A stretch of DNA of 64,000 bases from Roseibium sediminicola. Lineage in GTDB: Bacteria; Pseudomonadota; Alphaproteobacteria; Rhizobiales; Stappiaceae. The stretch covers positions 124,001-188,000 of the forward strand of contig NZ_JALNMJ010000011.1 of assembly GCF_023156505.1 (NCBI RefSeq), written 5' to 3'. Positions 41,832-50,929 of the stretch are shown here, piece by piece (position 1 is the first letter of the stretch; every line of letters begins with the position of its first letter). A program made the position numbers and the translations under genes. The notes below the pieces were generated by a model. The model had not been told where the DNA came from, did no database searches, and worked only from the letters and a program-made list of their open reading frames with translations.

Positions 41832-42359
41832 TCAGCGTACCGTCAGGACACTGCAGGCCGCGTGTCGGGCGACCTTGTCTGACACGCTGCCAAGCAACAT
41901 GCCTTCCAGGCTACCGAGGCCCCGGCTGCCCAGCACGATCATGTCCACCCCGGTCGTTTTCGCGGCATTCAGGATGGTCTCGGCATAGTCACCGGCCTCG
42001 ACCAGGGTGCTGACCTCGCCGACCCCGGCCTTGCGGGCCCTGTCTGCTGCATCCTCGACGATGCGGTCGCCGATCGCGGAGAGGACCCGTGCCATCTCCT
42101 CGTTGTTCCGGGACGCCCGGAACAGGTCCGTCATAGACCCCGGCACGTTTTCCAGATCCGGCATTGCGCTGGCCGAAGCATGGCGCACGAGATGTTCGGC
42201 TTTGGCCATCCTGCTGGCTTCCTCGGCACGGCTGCCATGCAGCATCACGTGCAGAACCGTCAACCTCGCGCCGAATTTCACGGCGATCCCGGCCGCCGTA
42301 TCGACTGCCTTGATCGATGTGTCGGAACCGTCTGTTGCAACGAGTACATGTTTGATCAT
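41832..42359 (-). CDS. Universal stress protein (UspA family)
   Basis: The 175-residue single-domain protein shows the UspA opening MIKHVLVATDGSDTSIKAV and the nucleotide-binding GSRGLGSLEGMLLGSVSDKV near the C-terminus, matching the G-x2-G-x9-G(S/T) pattern of ATP-binding members. It acts in the cytoplasm during stress or energy limitation. The ATG at 42359 has GGGAGG five bases upstream. A possible FNR/FixK site lies 149 bases upstream. Confidence 0.92.
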   Translation of the reverse strand: MIKHVLVATDGSDTSIKAVDTAAGIAVKFGARLTVLHVMLHGSRAEEASRMAKAEHLVRHASASAMPDLENVPGSMTDLFRASRNNEEMARVLSAIGDRIVEDAADRARKAGVGEVSTLVEAGDYAETILNAAKTTGVDMIVLGSRGLGSLEGMLLGSVSDKVARHAACSVLTVR

Positions 42360-42507
42360 CTGAACCTCCCTCTTTGGCCACCTGTTTTCAGGCCTTTCTG
42401 AAGGAGCCTCCGTTGCCCGCCTTATGTGCTCCGGCACCGGCGGCTCCCTTCCGCCTGTAGCGGTGGTCTCACGGCATCCGGCTTAACGCATTTACGCGTG
42501 CCGCACG

Positions 42508-42521
42508 TTGACCTTGCTCAA
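42508..42521 (-). promoter_or_regulatory. Candidate FNR/FixK-type box upstream of the universal stress gene
   Basis: TTGACCTTGCTCAA fits TTGA-N6-TCAA, the half-site pattern of FNR/FixK regulators, which often control Usp genes in rhizobia. Such short matches occur by chance. Confidence 0.4.
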
Positions 42522-42582
42522 TCCGGGGCGGGTTGGGAGAAGCGGACGGGGCGCGGCCACACGGCCATTGCCCGGCTTTCCG

Positions 42583-43581
42583 TCAGCAATAGCGTTCCGG
42601 TCCGATTCCTTGCGCCTCCGAATAGCGGTCGCCATGGGCCCAGCCGACGGGCAGCGCAGCCTCGATCCGCTCCAGATCTTCTTCCGTGAGGGTGAGGGCC
42701 GCGCCTGAAACACATTCGCGCAGGTGATCCACCGAGCGCGTGCCCGGGATCGGGATCACATGCGGCCCGCGGCTCAAGAGCCAGGCATTCGCCAGCCCGG
42801 CCGCGCTCGTGCCCATCTCCGCCGCGAGTGCGCGGAAACCTGCCAGGATGCGCAGGTTCTCCGTCAGGTTCGGCTCCATGAAGCGCGGGTTTGTGGAAAG
42901 GAACGGCAGATCGGCAATCCGTTCACGCGGGATCGGGTGGTCTGTCAAGAGCGAGCGGCCGACGGGTGAGAAGGCCACCATCGCGACACCGAGTTCGGCG
43001 CAGGCCTGCACCAGTCCGAGATCGGGCGCGCGCGTCGAAAGCGAATATTCCGATTGCACGGCGGCGATGGGGAAGACCTTCATGGCGCGGCGCAGGGTCG
43101 ACGGCGCGATTTCCGACAGGCCGATGGCGCGGGCCTTGCCCTTGTCTACCAGCCGGCCGAGATTGGCCGCCGTTTCTTCCGAGGTAAAACGCGGGTCGCG
43201 GCGATGGGCATAGAAGAGATCCACGTAGTCGAGGCCGAGCCGCTGAAGCGACTTGTCCAGTTCGGCTTCAAGGTGCTCCGCCGAATTGTCAAAACAGCGG
43301 TTGCCGTCCGCATCTTTGGTGATCGAGGCCTTGGTCGCGATGACGAACTCGTCCCGCGCACCCGGATTGGCTTTCAGATAGGTGCCGAGGGCGGTTTCCG
43401 ACTTGCCCATGCCATAGACATTGGCCGTATCCAGATGCGTGACGCCGAGGTCCCGGCAGGCATTCAGAACGGCGTGGCTTTCGGTCTCGTTGGTCGGCCC
43501 GTACATGTCGGAAAAGGACATGGCGCCATAGCCGATCGCGCCGACCTCCGGCCCGTTGGCCCCCAATCTGCGTTTTTCCAT
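42583..43581 (-). CDS. Aldo/keto reductase
   Basis: The 332-residue NADPH-dependent reductase has the AKR barrel with the catalytic set Asp (LDTANVYG), Tyr (NVYG), Lys (ATKAS) and His (YAHRRDP). The C-terminal cofactor site reads PIPGTRSVDHLRE. It resembles the AKR13/YghZ-like plant-type branch, which reduces aldehydes. The substrate is unknown. It reads towards the Usp gene with a 223-base gap, so the two are probably separate. Confidence 0.92.
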   Translation of the reverse strand: MEKRRLGANGPEVGAIGYGAMSFSDMYGPTNETESHAVLNACRDLGVTHLDTANVYGMGKSETALGTYLKANPGARDEFVIATKASITKDADGNRCFDNSAEHLEAELDKSLQRLGLDYVDLFYAHRRDPRFTSEETAANLGRLVDKGKARAIGLSEIAPSTLRRAMKVFPIAAVQSEYSLSTRAPDLGLVQACAELGVAMVAFSPVGRSLLTDHPIPRERIADLPFLSTNPRFMEPNLTENLRILAGFRALAAEMGTSAAGLANAWLLSRGPHVIPIPGTRSVDHLRECVSGAALTLTEEDLERIEAALPVGWAHGDRYSEAQGIGPERYC

Positions 43582-43850
43582 CTGTCCCCTCTACGCCCTC
43601 ACAAAAGCTCAAGGGGTCCTTCTTAAGCGATTGTTGTGAGCGCTGAAAGGGCGGAGGTGGTGGCTTCGAAGATGGGCACTCCTCCTGACCCGCGAAAACC
43701 AGCCAAGCCATCAAAGCGTTCATCGCGACGTTCATGACAAGGCCATCGCGGACGGATTGCGAAGGTATCTTTTGTGGCTCCGCGAGCTGCATTGCAGCCA
43801 CAGCACAAAGGACTTATCTGCTGTCCACACGACTCTGGAGAGATCACGAC

Positions 43851-44303
43851 ATGAAACAGCCCACAAGCAAGACTGCCATTATCTGTCCCTGGGAAAACAG
43901 TCAGAAATTCTGGATGGCCGACGGGGAGTACACCGGAATTGTCGTCGGCCAAGAGGCAACTGGTGGTTCGTATGTCATCACCAACGGTGTGATTGCGCCG
44001 GGCGGGTTCGTGCCGGACCATTACCACAAGTGGGAAGATCAAACGTTCCATGTCATTGAAGGGACGCTTGAAGCCAAAATTGGCGATCAGTTCGTCGAAA
44101 TCAGCGCAGGTGACACGGTCTTCTGCCCTAAAGGCGTGTCTCACTACATGAAAAATACAGGTTCGGTCCCCGCCAAATTGATCAGCTACATCCTTCCCGG
44201 CAAGTGGGCAGAGGACTTCATGGCAGAAACCTCGCGGCAGAATAAAAGTGGCGCGTTCGATCCCGAAAAAATCGAGCAGCAATTCGGGGTGGTGTATCTG
44301 TGA
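43851..44303 (+). CDS. Cupin-domain protein
   Basis: The 150-residue protein has a single cupin barrel. Motif 1 is PDHYHKWEDQTFHVIEG (His, His, Glu ligands) and motif 2 is GDTVFCPKGVSHYMKN (final His). The metal ligands are complete, so it can bind a divalent metal and may be a small dioxygenase or isomerase. I start at the ATG at 43851 (MKQPTSKTA), with a weak GGAG ten bases upstream. No partner is evident. Confidence 0.87.
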   Translation: MKQPTSKTAIICPWENSQKFWMADGEYTGIVVGQEATGGSYVITNGVIAPGGFVPDHYHKWEDQTFHVIEGTLEAKIGDQFVEISAGDTVFCPKGVSHYMKNTGSVPAKLISYILPGKWAEDFMAETSRQNKSGAFDPEKIEQQFGVVYL

Positions 44304-44438
44304 AGGTCACCTGATCCACATTTGGATCGAACGAAGGTGTTATGGGCCGGCCCCTCCAAACTTCTTCAGCTGCGCACTTTTCAATGGCAGGGAGTACCTG
44401 ACAAAGCCCGGATGACATATATTCGTTTGGAAGACTGA

Positions 44439-45323
44439 GTGACCCAAAAGAGACCGGAGACTGATGTGTCCCCAAGCAAGGGCCGTGTTGAAAGACTGAT
44501 CGATACGATTGGCGCAGAGTTCCAGGCGCATCTTATCGGCTTGTGGAACACCTCCACGGTCTTTGATATTCAGGACGGCGCCGTTGAAAAGATGATCTCT
44601 CGCGAAGCGCCATTCGGTGTCATCGGGATCAAGATCCTGATGCGCAATCCGGGAGACGTAGATCGTCTGTTTGAGCACCGGTGGAATTTCAGCATCGGGA
44701 TCACCGGATGTGAATTCAAGCTCCTGGATGTCGATTACCAGAACGACGTCTGGATCGGTGATGTGAATTCCGCCGAATTCGCTGGGCACGAACACATTGC
44801 CTATAAATCCGTTGAACAGATGATTGCCTTTCATGGCGATGATTTCGGCGTCGGAAAAGTCTTCATCGAAAAAATCGGGGCGCTCTGCCCCAGCCTGCTT
44901 GAAAAGCCACCTTTGTTCTTCCGGCTGCCGCGCAGGGCGCCGCCCGCCTACAGATTCACGGCTGCCTCCGAGGCCATTCGCAAGGAGGTGGGTCTGTCAC
45001 CAGAGGGCGGCATGGTTCTGATCGAGGCGATGATCAAGGAACACGGGATTGCGCCCTATACGATCCTTCTAGCCTGCCAGTCCGATGAAACCTTCTGGCT
45101 GGTTGATCTCCCTGAAGCGCTTGTCGACCGTTACCAGCATGGCCTGATTGATCCAAGCCTTGGCGAACACCATTCGAACCTTGAGGTCGGGGTCTCCATT
45201 ACCGCAGAGGCTCTGAGGAACAGGGTCCGGCAGAAGCCGAATAGCACTGAGCGCGACAACGGCGTCTTCTTCTCCATGTCCGGAAGCGGTTCCGCGTCAG
45301 GGTATTGGAACGGATTGAATTGA
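44439..45323 (+). CDS. Hypothetical protein
   Basis: The 294-residue product starts at a GTG with GGAAG five bases upstream. It has no signal peptide, membrane segment or motif that I know. The first 130 residues contain LIGLWNTSTVFDIQDGAVEKMI and FSIGITGCEFKLLDVDYQNDVWIGDVN. A proline/arginine-rich hinge (EKPPLFFRLPRRAPPAYRF) separates a second half with CQSDETFWLVDLPEALVDRYQHG. Codon use is similar to its neighbours, and the protein-like composition supports it as a real gene. Confidence 0.65.
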   Translation: MTQKRPETDVSPSKGRVERLIDTIGAEFQAHLIGLWNTSTVFDIQDGAVEKMISREAPFGVIGIKILMRNPGDVDRLFEHRWNFSIGITGCEFKLLDVDYQNDVWIGDVNSAEFAGHEHIAYKSVEQMIAFHGDDFGVGKVFIEKIGALCPSLLEKPPLFFRLPRRAPPAYRFTAASEAIRKEVGLSPEGGMVLIEAMIKEHGIAPYTILLACQSDETFWLVDLPEALVDRYQHGLIDPSLGEHHSNLEVGVSITAEALRNRVRQKPNSTERDNGVFFSMSGSGSASGYWNGLN

Positions 45324-45392
45324 CTTAGCGTTGGCTGGAGTCACTTTTAAGGACATCGCCCATAGCCGGCCGCACTGGCCTCCGGCCTCCTG

Positions 45393-46580
45393 TCAAAGAC
45401 CGAGCTCAAGCGTCCGGAGCAGGCGGAACCGGGTCTTTCCCGTGTTGCCTTTCAGCGAGATCACGAAGGGCACCAGGCCGTTTTTGGAGGTTTTGACGTA
45501 TCCCGCCAGGGCCTTCACACCCGGGATCGTGCCCGTCTTGTAACGGGATCCGGCCTTGGTTTTCGGCAGCAGCTCCGCGTGCGGCGCAAACTGCTGCAGC
45601 ACCCTGGCGAGGCCATAGGGAGAGAACCGGTTGTCGGGGCTGATCCCCGAGCCTTCCTTGAGGTCGATGCCCTCGGTGATGCCGTGTGCGGCCAGGACCT
45701 CCTTTGCGACCTGCTGCGACTTTTCAAGACTGACCGGCCCGCCGAGACGGTGGGCGCCGATCTCCAGAAAGATCTGGTTGGCGATATAGTTGTTCGACCC
45801 GATCATCAACTGGGTCAGGATTTCCGACAGCGGGCGGGACTGGCGGTGCACATGGACAGGCTCCAGGTCTGCTGGCACGGATCCGGTCGAGATGTCGCCA
45901 TCGACACTCCCTCCGGCCCGCTCGATAAAGGCGGCGAGAAGCTCGCCGGCATAGCGCACGCCGACAGAAGGGTCTTCCTGGGCGAGGCTGATGCGGCCGC
46001 GACCGTTGGGGCCACGCTTGCGGAACTGGCTCACCGCCAGGGGCGTGATCGGGGTCTGCTTTTCCGCGGAGCGGACGGTGTTTCCCTTTCTGACGGCATG
46101 GATCGTGTTGAAATTGACCGCAAGCGCCGCGTTCAGGGCGTCATAGGCCTCGCCGGTGTCTTCGATGCCCGGGATCCGAAGATCTTCAGGGTAATAGCTT
46201 GCGTCCAGAACGAGGCCCGCGAACGGCTCCTTGCCGGTCGCGGCGACAAGCTCGGGCGCGAGCAGCGCGAGCTCCTCGGAGACCAGGAAGGGATCGCCGC
46301 CGCCGCGCACATGGAGCACCCTGTTCCTGTCCAGGTAAAAGCTTGTCTTGAACCGGTAATCGCCCCCCAGAACCTCCAGCGCCAACCAGGCGGTGACGAG
46401 CTTGGCGACGGACGCCGGGACGAAGGACCGCTCGGCGTTTTGCGCCACCAGCTCGTTGCCCTTCTCATCCAGCACGAGCACGACCCCCGACGGCGCCGCG
46501 GCCGCGACCTTGTCTTCCATACCGGCCAGAGCCGGCCCGCAAACAAGAAACAGGGCGAGGGTGAGAGCAAGCAGGCGCAT
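45393..46580 (-). CDS. dacB: D-alanyl-D-alanine carboxypeptidase/endopeptidase, PBP4 (S13) type
   Basis: The 395-residue periplasmic enzyme trims or cleaves peptidoglycan cross-links. It has a signal peptide (about 1-19) and the three penicillin-binding motifs: SVAK (57-60), SNN (in IGSNNYI) and KTG (in YKTGTIP). It is shorter than E. coli PBP4, with a reduced insertion between the first two motifs. The ATG at 46580 has GGAG five bases upstream. Confidence 0.9.
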   Translation of the reverse strand: MRLLALTLALFLVCGPALAGMEDKVAAAAPSGVVLVLDEKGNELVAQNAERSFVPASVAKLVTAWLALEVLGGDYRFKTSFYLDRNRVLHVRGGGDPFLVSEELALLAPELVAATGKEPFAGLVLDASYYPEDLRIPGIEDTGEAYDALNAALAVNFNTIHAVRKGNTVRSAEKQTPITPLAVSQFRKRGPNGRGRISLAQEDPSVGVRYAGELLAAFIERAGGSVDGDISTGSVPADLEPVHVHRQSRPLSEILTQLMIGSNNYIANQIFLEIGAHRLGGPVSLEKSQQVAKEVLAAHGITEGIDLKEGSGISPDNRFSPYGLARVLQQFAPHAELLPKTKAGSRYKTGTIPGVKALAGYVKTSKNGLVPFVISLKGNTGKTRFRLLRTLELGL

Positions 46581-46942
46581 GGTGGCTCCAGTCAGCCGCT
46601 GGTTGTGCGGCCGGTGACCTTGGGTGTTGCCGGGGACACCATGTGAGCCGGTCAGAGGGGACAAATCAACTGGAACTTCGGTTGAGGGGGATGCGGATTG
46701 GTGGATGTGGGCCCTAACCGGTCACTCACCCGCTGAAATTCTGCTGCGGTGCAATCCGCCGAAGCCGCCATTCGTTGCATCTGCGAAGACGACTGGCCAT
46801 CAGATGCTGGCAATGCGGACTTCGCGGTCGTCCGAAGCGTACTTCCAAATCACGCGAATAGCGTGTAGCTTGCCTAAGAGTAAAATTTGAAAGTGCAAGT
46901 ACTAGATTTCCTCAAGAACAGGAATAGAGCAAGGATCTAAAC
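46581..46942. other. Intergenic start of the low-GC accessory segment
   Basis: About 360 bases upstream of divergent genes. The 5' half is GC-rich like dacB; after about 46840 it becomes AT-rich and probably holds the promoter of the small anchored protein gene. No repeat or tRNA-like sequence is seen. Confidence 0.45.
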
Positions 46943-47446
46943 GTGAGAAAATGGTTACTGAAGCAGTTAATGACCTTCATTAGCCGTAGGGTTGAGAAAG
47001 AAGTGCAGGAACTTCGCAACTCAATCAAAGGGAATCCTCATGTCGCTGATTTCAAAGTTGAGAAGGCTCTCAAAGCAGATTTCGGGCGGGAAGTTGCTCG
47101 GATGCACTGGTCCCATCGACCGTTCGCATCACGATATGACATCGTACGAATAAGCCACGCCGACAAGCAAATTCTTGTACCCATCCTTGGACTGGACGGG
47201 GAAAACAATATTGGCATCGCGAAGCTCGGCTACGACCTTAGAAGCCGACTAGGAATATCAAAAACAGACCTTTCAAATGATAGGAAGATCCAACTGACTA
47301 TCGATCTGGTCGGTTGGTGGGGGCAATTATATTGGTATCTCAACACCAAAGAGCCAGCTGTAAAGGTTCCTGCATGGCTAGCATTTTGGTCAGTTCTTTT
47401 AGGCTTTGCCGGTCTACTACTTGCATTGTTATCGATGATTTTTTGA
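46943..47446 (+). CDS. Hypothetical protein with C-terminal membrane anchor
   Basis: The 167-residue protein starts at a GTG with AAGGA seven bases upstream. It has a basic, helical N-terminus (RKWLLKQLMTFISRRVEKEVQELRNSIK), a soluble middle (about 45-130) and a single hydrophobic helix at the end (about 143-166, WLAFWSVLLGFAGLLLALLSMIF). It is therefore probably tail-anchored with the body in the cytoplasm. Codon use is AT-rich, like the next large gene and unlike dacB. No family is recognised. Confidence 0.65.
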   Translation: MRKWLLKQLMTFISRRVEKEVQELRNSIKGNPHVADFKVEKALKADFGREVARMHWSHRPFASRYDIVRISHADKQILVPILGLDGENNIGIAKLGYDLRSRLGISKTDLSNDRKIQLTIDLVGWWGQLYWYLNTKEPAVKVPAWLAFWSVLLGFAGLLLALLSMIF

Positions 47447-47786
47447 AGCACTCCCAATACAAGCCCGTTCCAACCGGGACAGTTTGAACCACTGCGTCGA
47501 CTGCTGTCCAATTAGCGATCTGATTTAAATTTCGCTGCCTGCACTCCGCACGAATGTCGCCTTCGGGCGGGGAGCGGCCCGATCCGTTCCAGCATGATTG
47601 TTTGCTTTAGCGGGACCACGACCCCGGAATCCGCCAGTCTTCTTACGGCCCAGAGCGGACATTCATACAAAGCACGGCAGACAAGAATTTCCACCAGCTT
47701 TTTGAAACAAAAAGAACTCGACCCTTGATCGATGCCAGAATACCGGGAAATCTTTGCTTAACCCTATTGGAGTCAGGAATTCCCGC
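47447..47786. other. Intergenic region before the large zinc-ribbon protein gene
   Basis: About 340 bases of mixed composition without a supported gene. Frames on the reverse strand (for example 47643-47969) overlap the start of the next gene and lack ribosome sites. I see no terminator or known RNA. Confidence 0.45.
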
Positions 47787-50372
47787 ATGACACAACTCAC
47801 TGCGAACATTAGGCTCCGCCCGGCTCGCATTGCCCTTCTGGTCAGTCCATCTGACCGTGCCTCGATCATCCGTTTCATGCGTATTTGCACATGCATGTGG
47901 GGCGGCCGTTACAACCCCATCATTCCCGTGTTCCGCAAGCCGCCCAAGGCTTGGGCTGCAGAATTCCAAGGCGATAAAACTGGCATCGACATCGCACGAG
48001 GCTACATTCGCTTCTTTGAACCAGACGCTTTTGTTGAAGCCAAACCAGGCCTGTTGGAAACGCTTGGACTTGAAGGCCTGCGAGGGATGACTAGCGATCT
48101 CTCAGTTACACTTGATGAACTGCTATCGCCCCAACAAAACAGGTCTTGGGCTGAGTTGAAGTTTGGGTTACCCATCACCGACGCGCTCGGCGTAATCTAT
48201 GATCGCGAAGAGCGCTTCATCCAACGCGAACCGAGATCAGCTATGGTGGTCGATAGACCTCCCCGAACCGGAGCCGCCGAGGCCATGTTCGGCGTATTTC
48301 CCACGGAAGAGGATAGCCGTTATTTCGCTTCTAACTACAACGAAGTGTACCGGCCTGATCCTATGCCTTGGAGCCCGCAGACATGGCGCCAAGTTTACCT
48401 GCAGGGCACCACCAAACCGTTCGACCCCTCTTCGCACACAATCGAACCTGAGCGTAGCTGGCGACATAACCTCAAGTTATTCGCTTTTGACCCTTCTAAG
48501 ACCACGGACATCATCGATCTGTGGAACCTGAGGAGCGAGCCTGCCCCCGTATTACCTCTTCCAATCGGCTGGGTCGCGGAACTCACCAACGATATTCAGG
48601 CGATTTGTAAAGCAGAGTTCCGGCAGTTAGAGGGAAATTCCTCCGGTTACATGCTTTCAGCAACCCTTGAATTCGCGCGGGGCATTTCTGAGCAGGCGAG
48701 GCGAGAGACAATCCAATCCATTCAGCCAGGTCTGCCGCCGGCGCGCGGTCATAACGCGTCGCTGACGATCAAACATTGGCGAGACCGGATCTGGGACGCG
48801 CCGGGCGAAGGAATGATGAACGCACCCAAGCGCCTTCGACTGTTCGTCGAAGAAAAACGAATAAGCTTGCAGGTGGACCAGTCTGGCGACCGTCTGAGCG
48901 CATCATTTGAGCCTTTGTGGCCCAGCTTTGCAGCCCGATATGGGGCCGGCCGCGTTCGTTGGATAAATAGCCTGAAGGTCGCTAACTACGGCCGAACCAA
49001 CGTGGCGACGATCTACCCCTACAATACCTTCGATCGCACTTACCCGCGGCTCTCCTTCGGTATGGAAGAGGTGCTGATAGGTACCGACGGATGGAGTATG
49101 GGTCAGGAATACATTCGTTCCTCATCGTCCCTTCAGTTCGAAACGCAAGAGAAGGCTATTACAGGAATACTCACCAGAGCGGGCTACTCAGTCTCGTTGT
49201 CGGAGCCGGGTCATATCGCCAAACATGTGCTTGATCAGCTCGGCGGTCTCTGGGGAGCCCACCTCATCGCGGACGAAGAGATCCTGCGGACAATGAACGA
49301 CATGGCGGGCGCTATTCGGAGACGAAGCAACAAGACCGAGGAAATGCAGGAGGAATTTCCCCCGCGTTCGCGAACAGTCAAACAGTGGTCAGATCTTATC
49401 AATAGGAGAAAGAAACGGGACTACGGGCGGGGCGACATAGAGCATTTCACCAATAGGAATGTTATTGTGCTGGGGCTTGAGACCCGCTGCACCAATTGTC
49501 TTCATGAGAACTGGGCTCCAGTGGACAAGCTGGGTTATGTCCTGTCTTGCAGCCGTTGCCTGAAGGAATACTCCTTCCCGCAAAACACCGACAACCGCGC
49601 TCGAAAGTGGGCATACCGTGTATCGGGGCCGTTCTCGGTGCAGGACTACGCCAAAGGCGCTTATGGGGCGGTCCTCGCGCTCCGCGCGATCGATGAACTC
49701 AATGGCCACCACGGATCTCTCAACTTCATCACCGCCGTTCGGCTCCTCAAGGAGGGTAAGAGTATCGAGGCTGACTATGTCGCGCTACGCCAGGCCGAGA
49801 GCTTTGACGAGGAAAATGATCCAGAAGTCATCTTCGGGGAAGCCAAGTCGTTCAGCGAGCTCGACACCGTCAAACCGAGGGACATCTCCAGACTTAAGGA
49901 ACTCGCCCTTCAATTCCCCGACTGCTATCTTGTGGTATCGGTGTTGAGGAGCGAATTCACCGAAGGCGAAAAGGTGTTGCTGCGACGCCTTGTGCGTTGG
50001 ACACGGAAACTTGCACCCAACGCCGGACCACGTAACCAAGTTTTACTGCTGACAGGGCACGAGTTACTTCGGACTTGGGGATTTCTATCAGATACGTGGA
50101 AGTCTGTCGGCGGAAGACACGCCATGTTCGCTGACTTTCAACATACAAGATCTCTCAGATCGATAGCCGAAGCAACGATCTCTATTCATCTGGAAATGCC
50201 GAGTTTTTGGGAGGCTCGGGATACGTTTAGGAAAAAACGAAACACGCGCAAAAACAAAGGATTTCTGCGAGTTCACGGACAGTGGGGTAAAGTCCTTGGG
50301 GCAGTGTCGGGCCCCGAACCTACGGAGGCCACAGCCGATAAAGATGGCCCTGTCCATTCGCCGGGCACATGA
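47787..50372 (+). CDS. Large unrecognised protein: zinc ribbon plus PD-(D/E)XK-like domain
   Basis: The 861-residue protein starts at an ATG with AGGA eight bases upstream. The N-terminal region (RIALLVSPSD, CMWGGRYNPIIPVF) is not a family I can name. A zinc ribbon is formed by Cys568, Cys571, Cys588 and Cys591. Behind it, Asp663 (EADYVAL) and Glu685-x-Lys687 (IFGEAKSF) form a D...ExK core, the signature of PD-(D/E)XK nucleases, in a beta-strand context. The last 60 residues are basic. GC content is lower than in flanking housekeeping genes. A DNA- or RNA-cleaving defence function is plausible but inferred only from the motif and location. Confidence 0.7.
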   Translation: MTQLTANIRLRPARIALLVSPSDRASIIRFMRICTCMWGGRYNPIIPVFRKPPKAWAAEFQGDKTGIDIARGYIRFFEPDAFVEAKPGLLETLGLEGLRGMTSDLSVTLDELLSPQQNRSWAELKFGLPITDALGVIYDREERFIQREPRSAMVVDRPPRTGAAEAMFGVFPTEEDSRYFASNYNEVYRPDPMPWSPQTWRQVYLQGTTKPFDPSSHTIEPERSWRHNLKLFAFDPSKTTDIIDLWNLRSEPAPVLPLPIGWVAELTNDIQAICKAEFRQLEGNSSGYMLSATLEFARGISEQARRETIQSIQPGLPPARGHNASLTIKHWRDRIWDAPGEGMMNAPKRLRLFVEEKRISLQVDQSGDRLSASFEPLWPSFAARYGAGRVRWINSLKVANYGRTNVATIYPYNTFDRTYPRLSFGMEEVLIGTDGWSMGQEYIRSSSSLQFETQEKAITGILTRAGYSVSLSEPGHIAKHVLDQLGGLWGAHLIADEEILRTMNDMAGAIRRRSNKTEEMQEEFPPRSRTVKQWSDLINRRKKRDYGRGDIEHFTNRNVIVLGLETRCTNCLHENWAPVDKLGYVLSCSRCLKEYSFPQNTDNRARKWAYRVSGPFSVQDYAKGAYGAVLALRAIDELNGHHGSLNFITAVRLLKEGKSIEADYVALRQAESFDEENDPEVIFGEAKSFSELDTVKPRDISRLKELALQFPDCYLVVSVLRSEFTEGEKVLLRRLVRWTRKLAPNAGPRNQVLLLTGHELLRTWGFLSDTWKSVGGRHAMFADFQHTRSLRSIAEATISIHLEMPSFWEARDTFRKKRNTRKNKGFLRVHGQWGKVLGAVSGPEPTEATADKDGPVHSPGT

Positions 50373-50553
50373 TCGAATGCTTGTTGCAGTCTCGCAGCCA
50401 AAACAGCCATGGCCAGCACTATTACCGGTAGCCGGAATGGGGGCGATGGCGGTACTCGTCTGTAAGCTGCTATACGGGACAGTCAGGATGCAGCCCCCTT
50501 TTCGGCCCTTCGTTCAATCCGCAGCAAAAGACCATTCTCCGCCCATTCCCCCC

Positions 50554-50811
50554 TCAATGAAAATCCCGGCTCGGAAACAGCCGCTTGGCCTGTTCCCTCG
50601 GGTGCATCGCCCGTGTCTTCTGCGCGTCCGATTTCAGATGCACCGGCACGTCGTCGGTCTTGGGGCCCATCTGGCCGAGCACGTTGTCGCTGGGGTGGCC
50701 GAGCAGGGAGAGGTCGCGGGAGCGGTCTTCGATGTGGTCGGCGATGAGATGCACGACCATGCCTTCGCGCTCCAGCCGGCCGGTGACCTTCAGGAGGCGG
50801 CTCCCGAGCAT
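50554..50811 (-). pseudogene. Duplicated 3' end of dnaE2
   Basis: These 85 codons plus stop match the C-terminus of the complete dnaE2 (51899-52156) with only about three amino-acid differences, while many third-codon positions differ. The fragment has no start of its own family and no upstream remainder of the gene. It probably marks the end of an inserted or exchanged segment. Confidence 0.9.
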
Positions 50812-50929
50812 GTCCGTGTAGTGCCGACGGCGATCAGATTGCAGGCCAGTTTCGGCTGAGGAGGAATCGAGTTCTTGCAGCCATTTGCTGATATTCTTTC
50901 AACGTGCAGCAAAGGACCTAATTGAGCCC

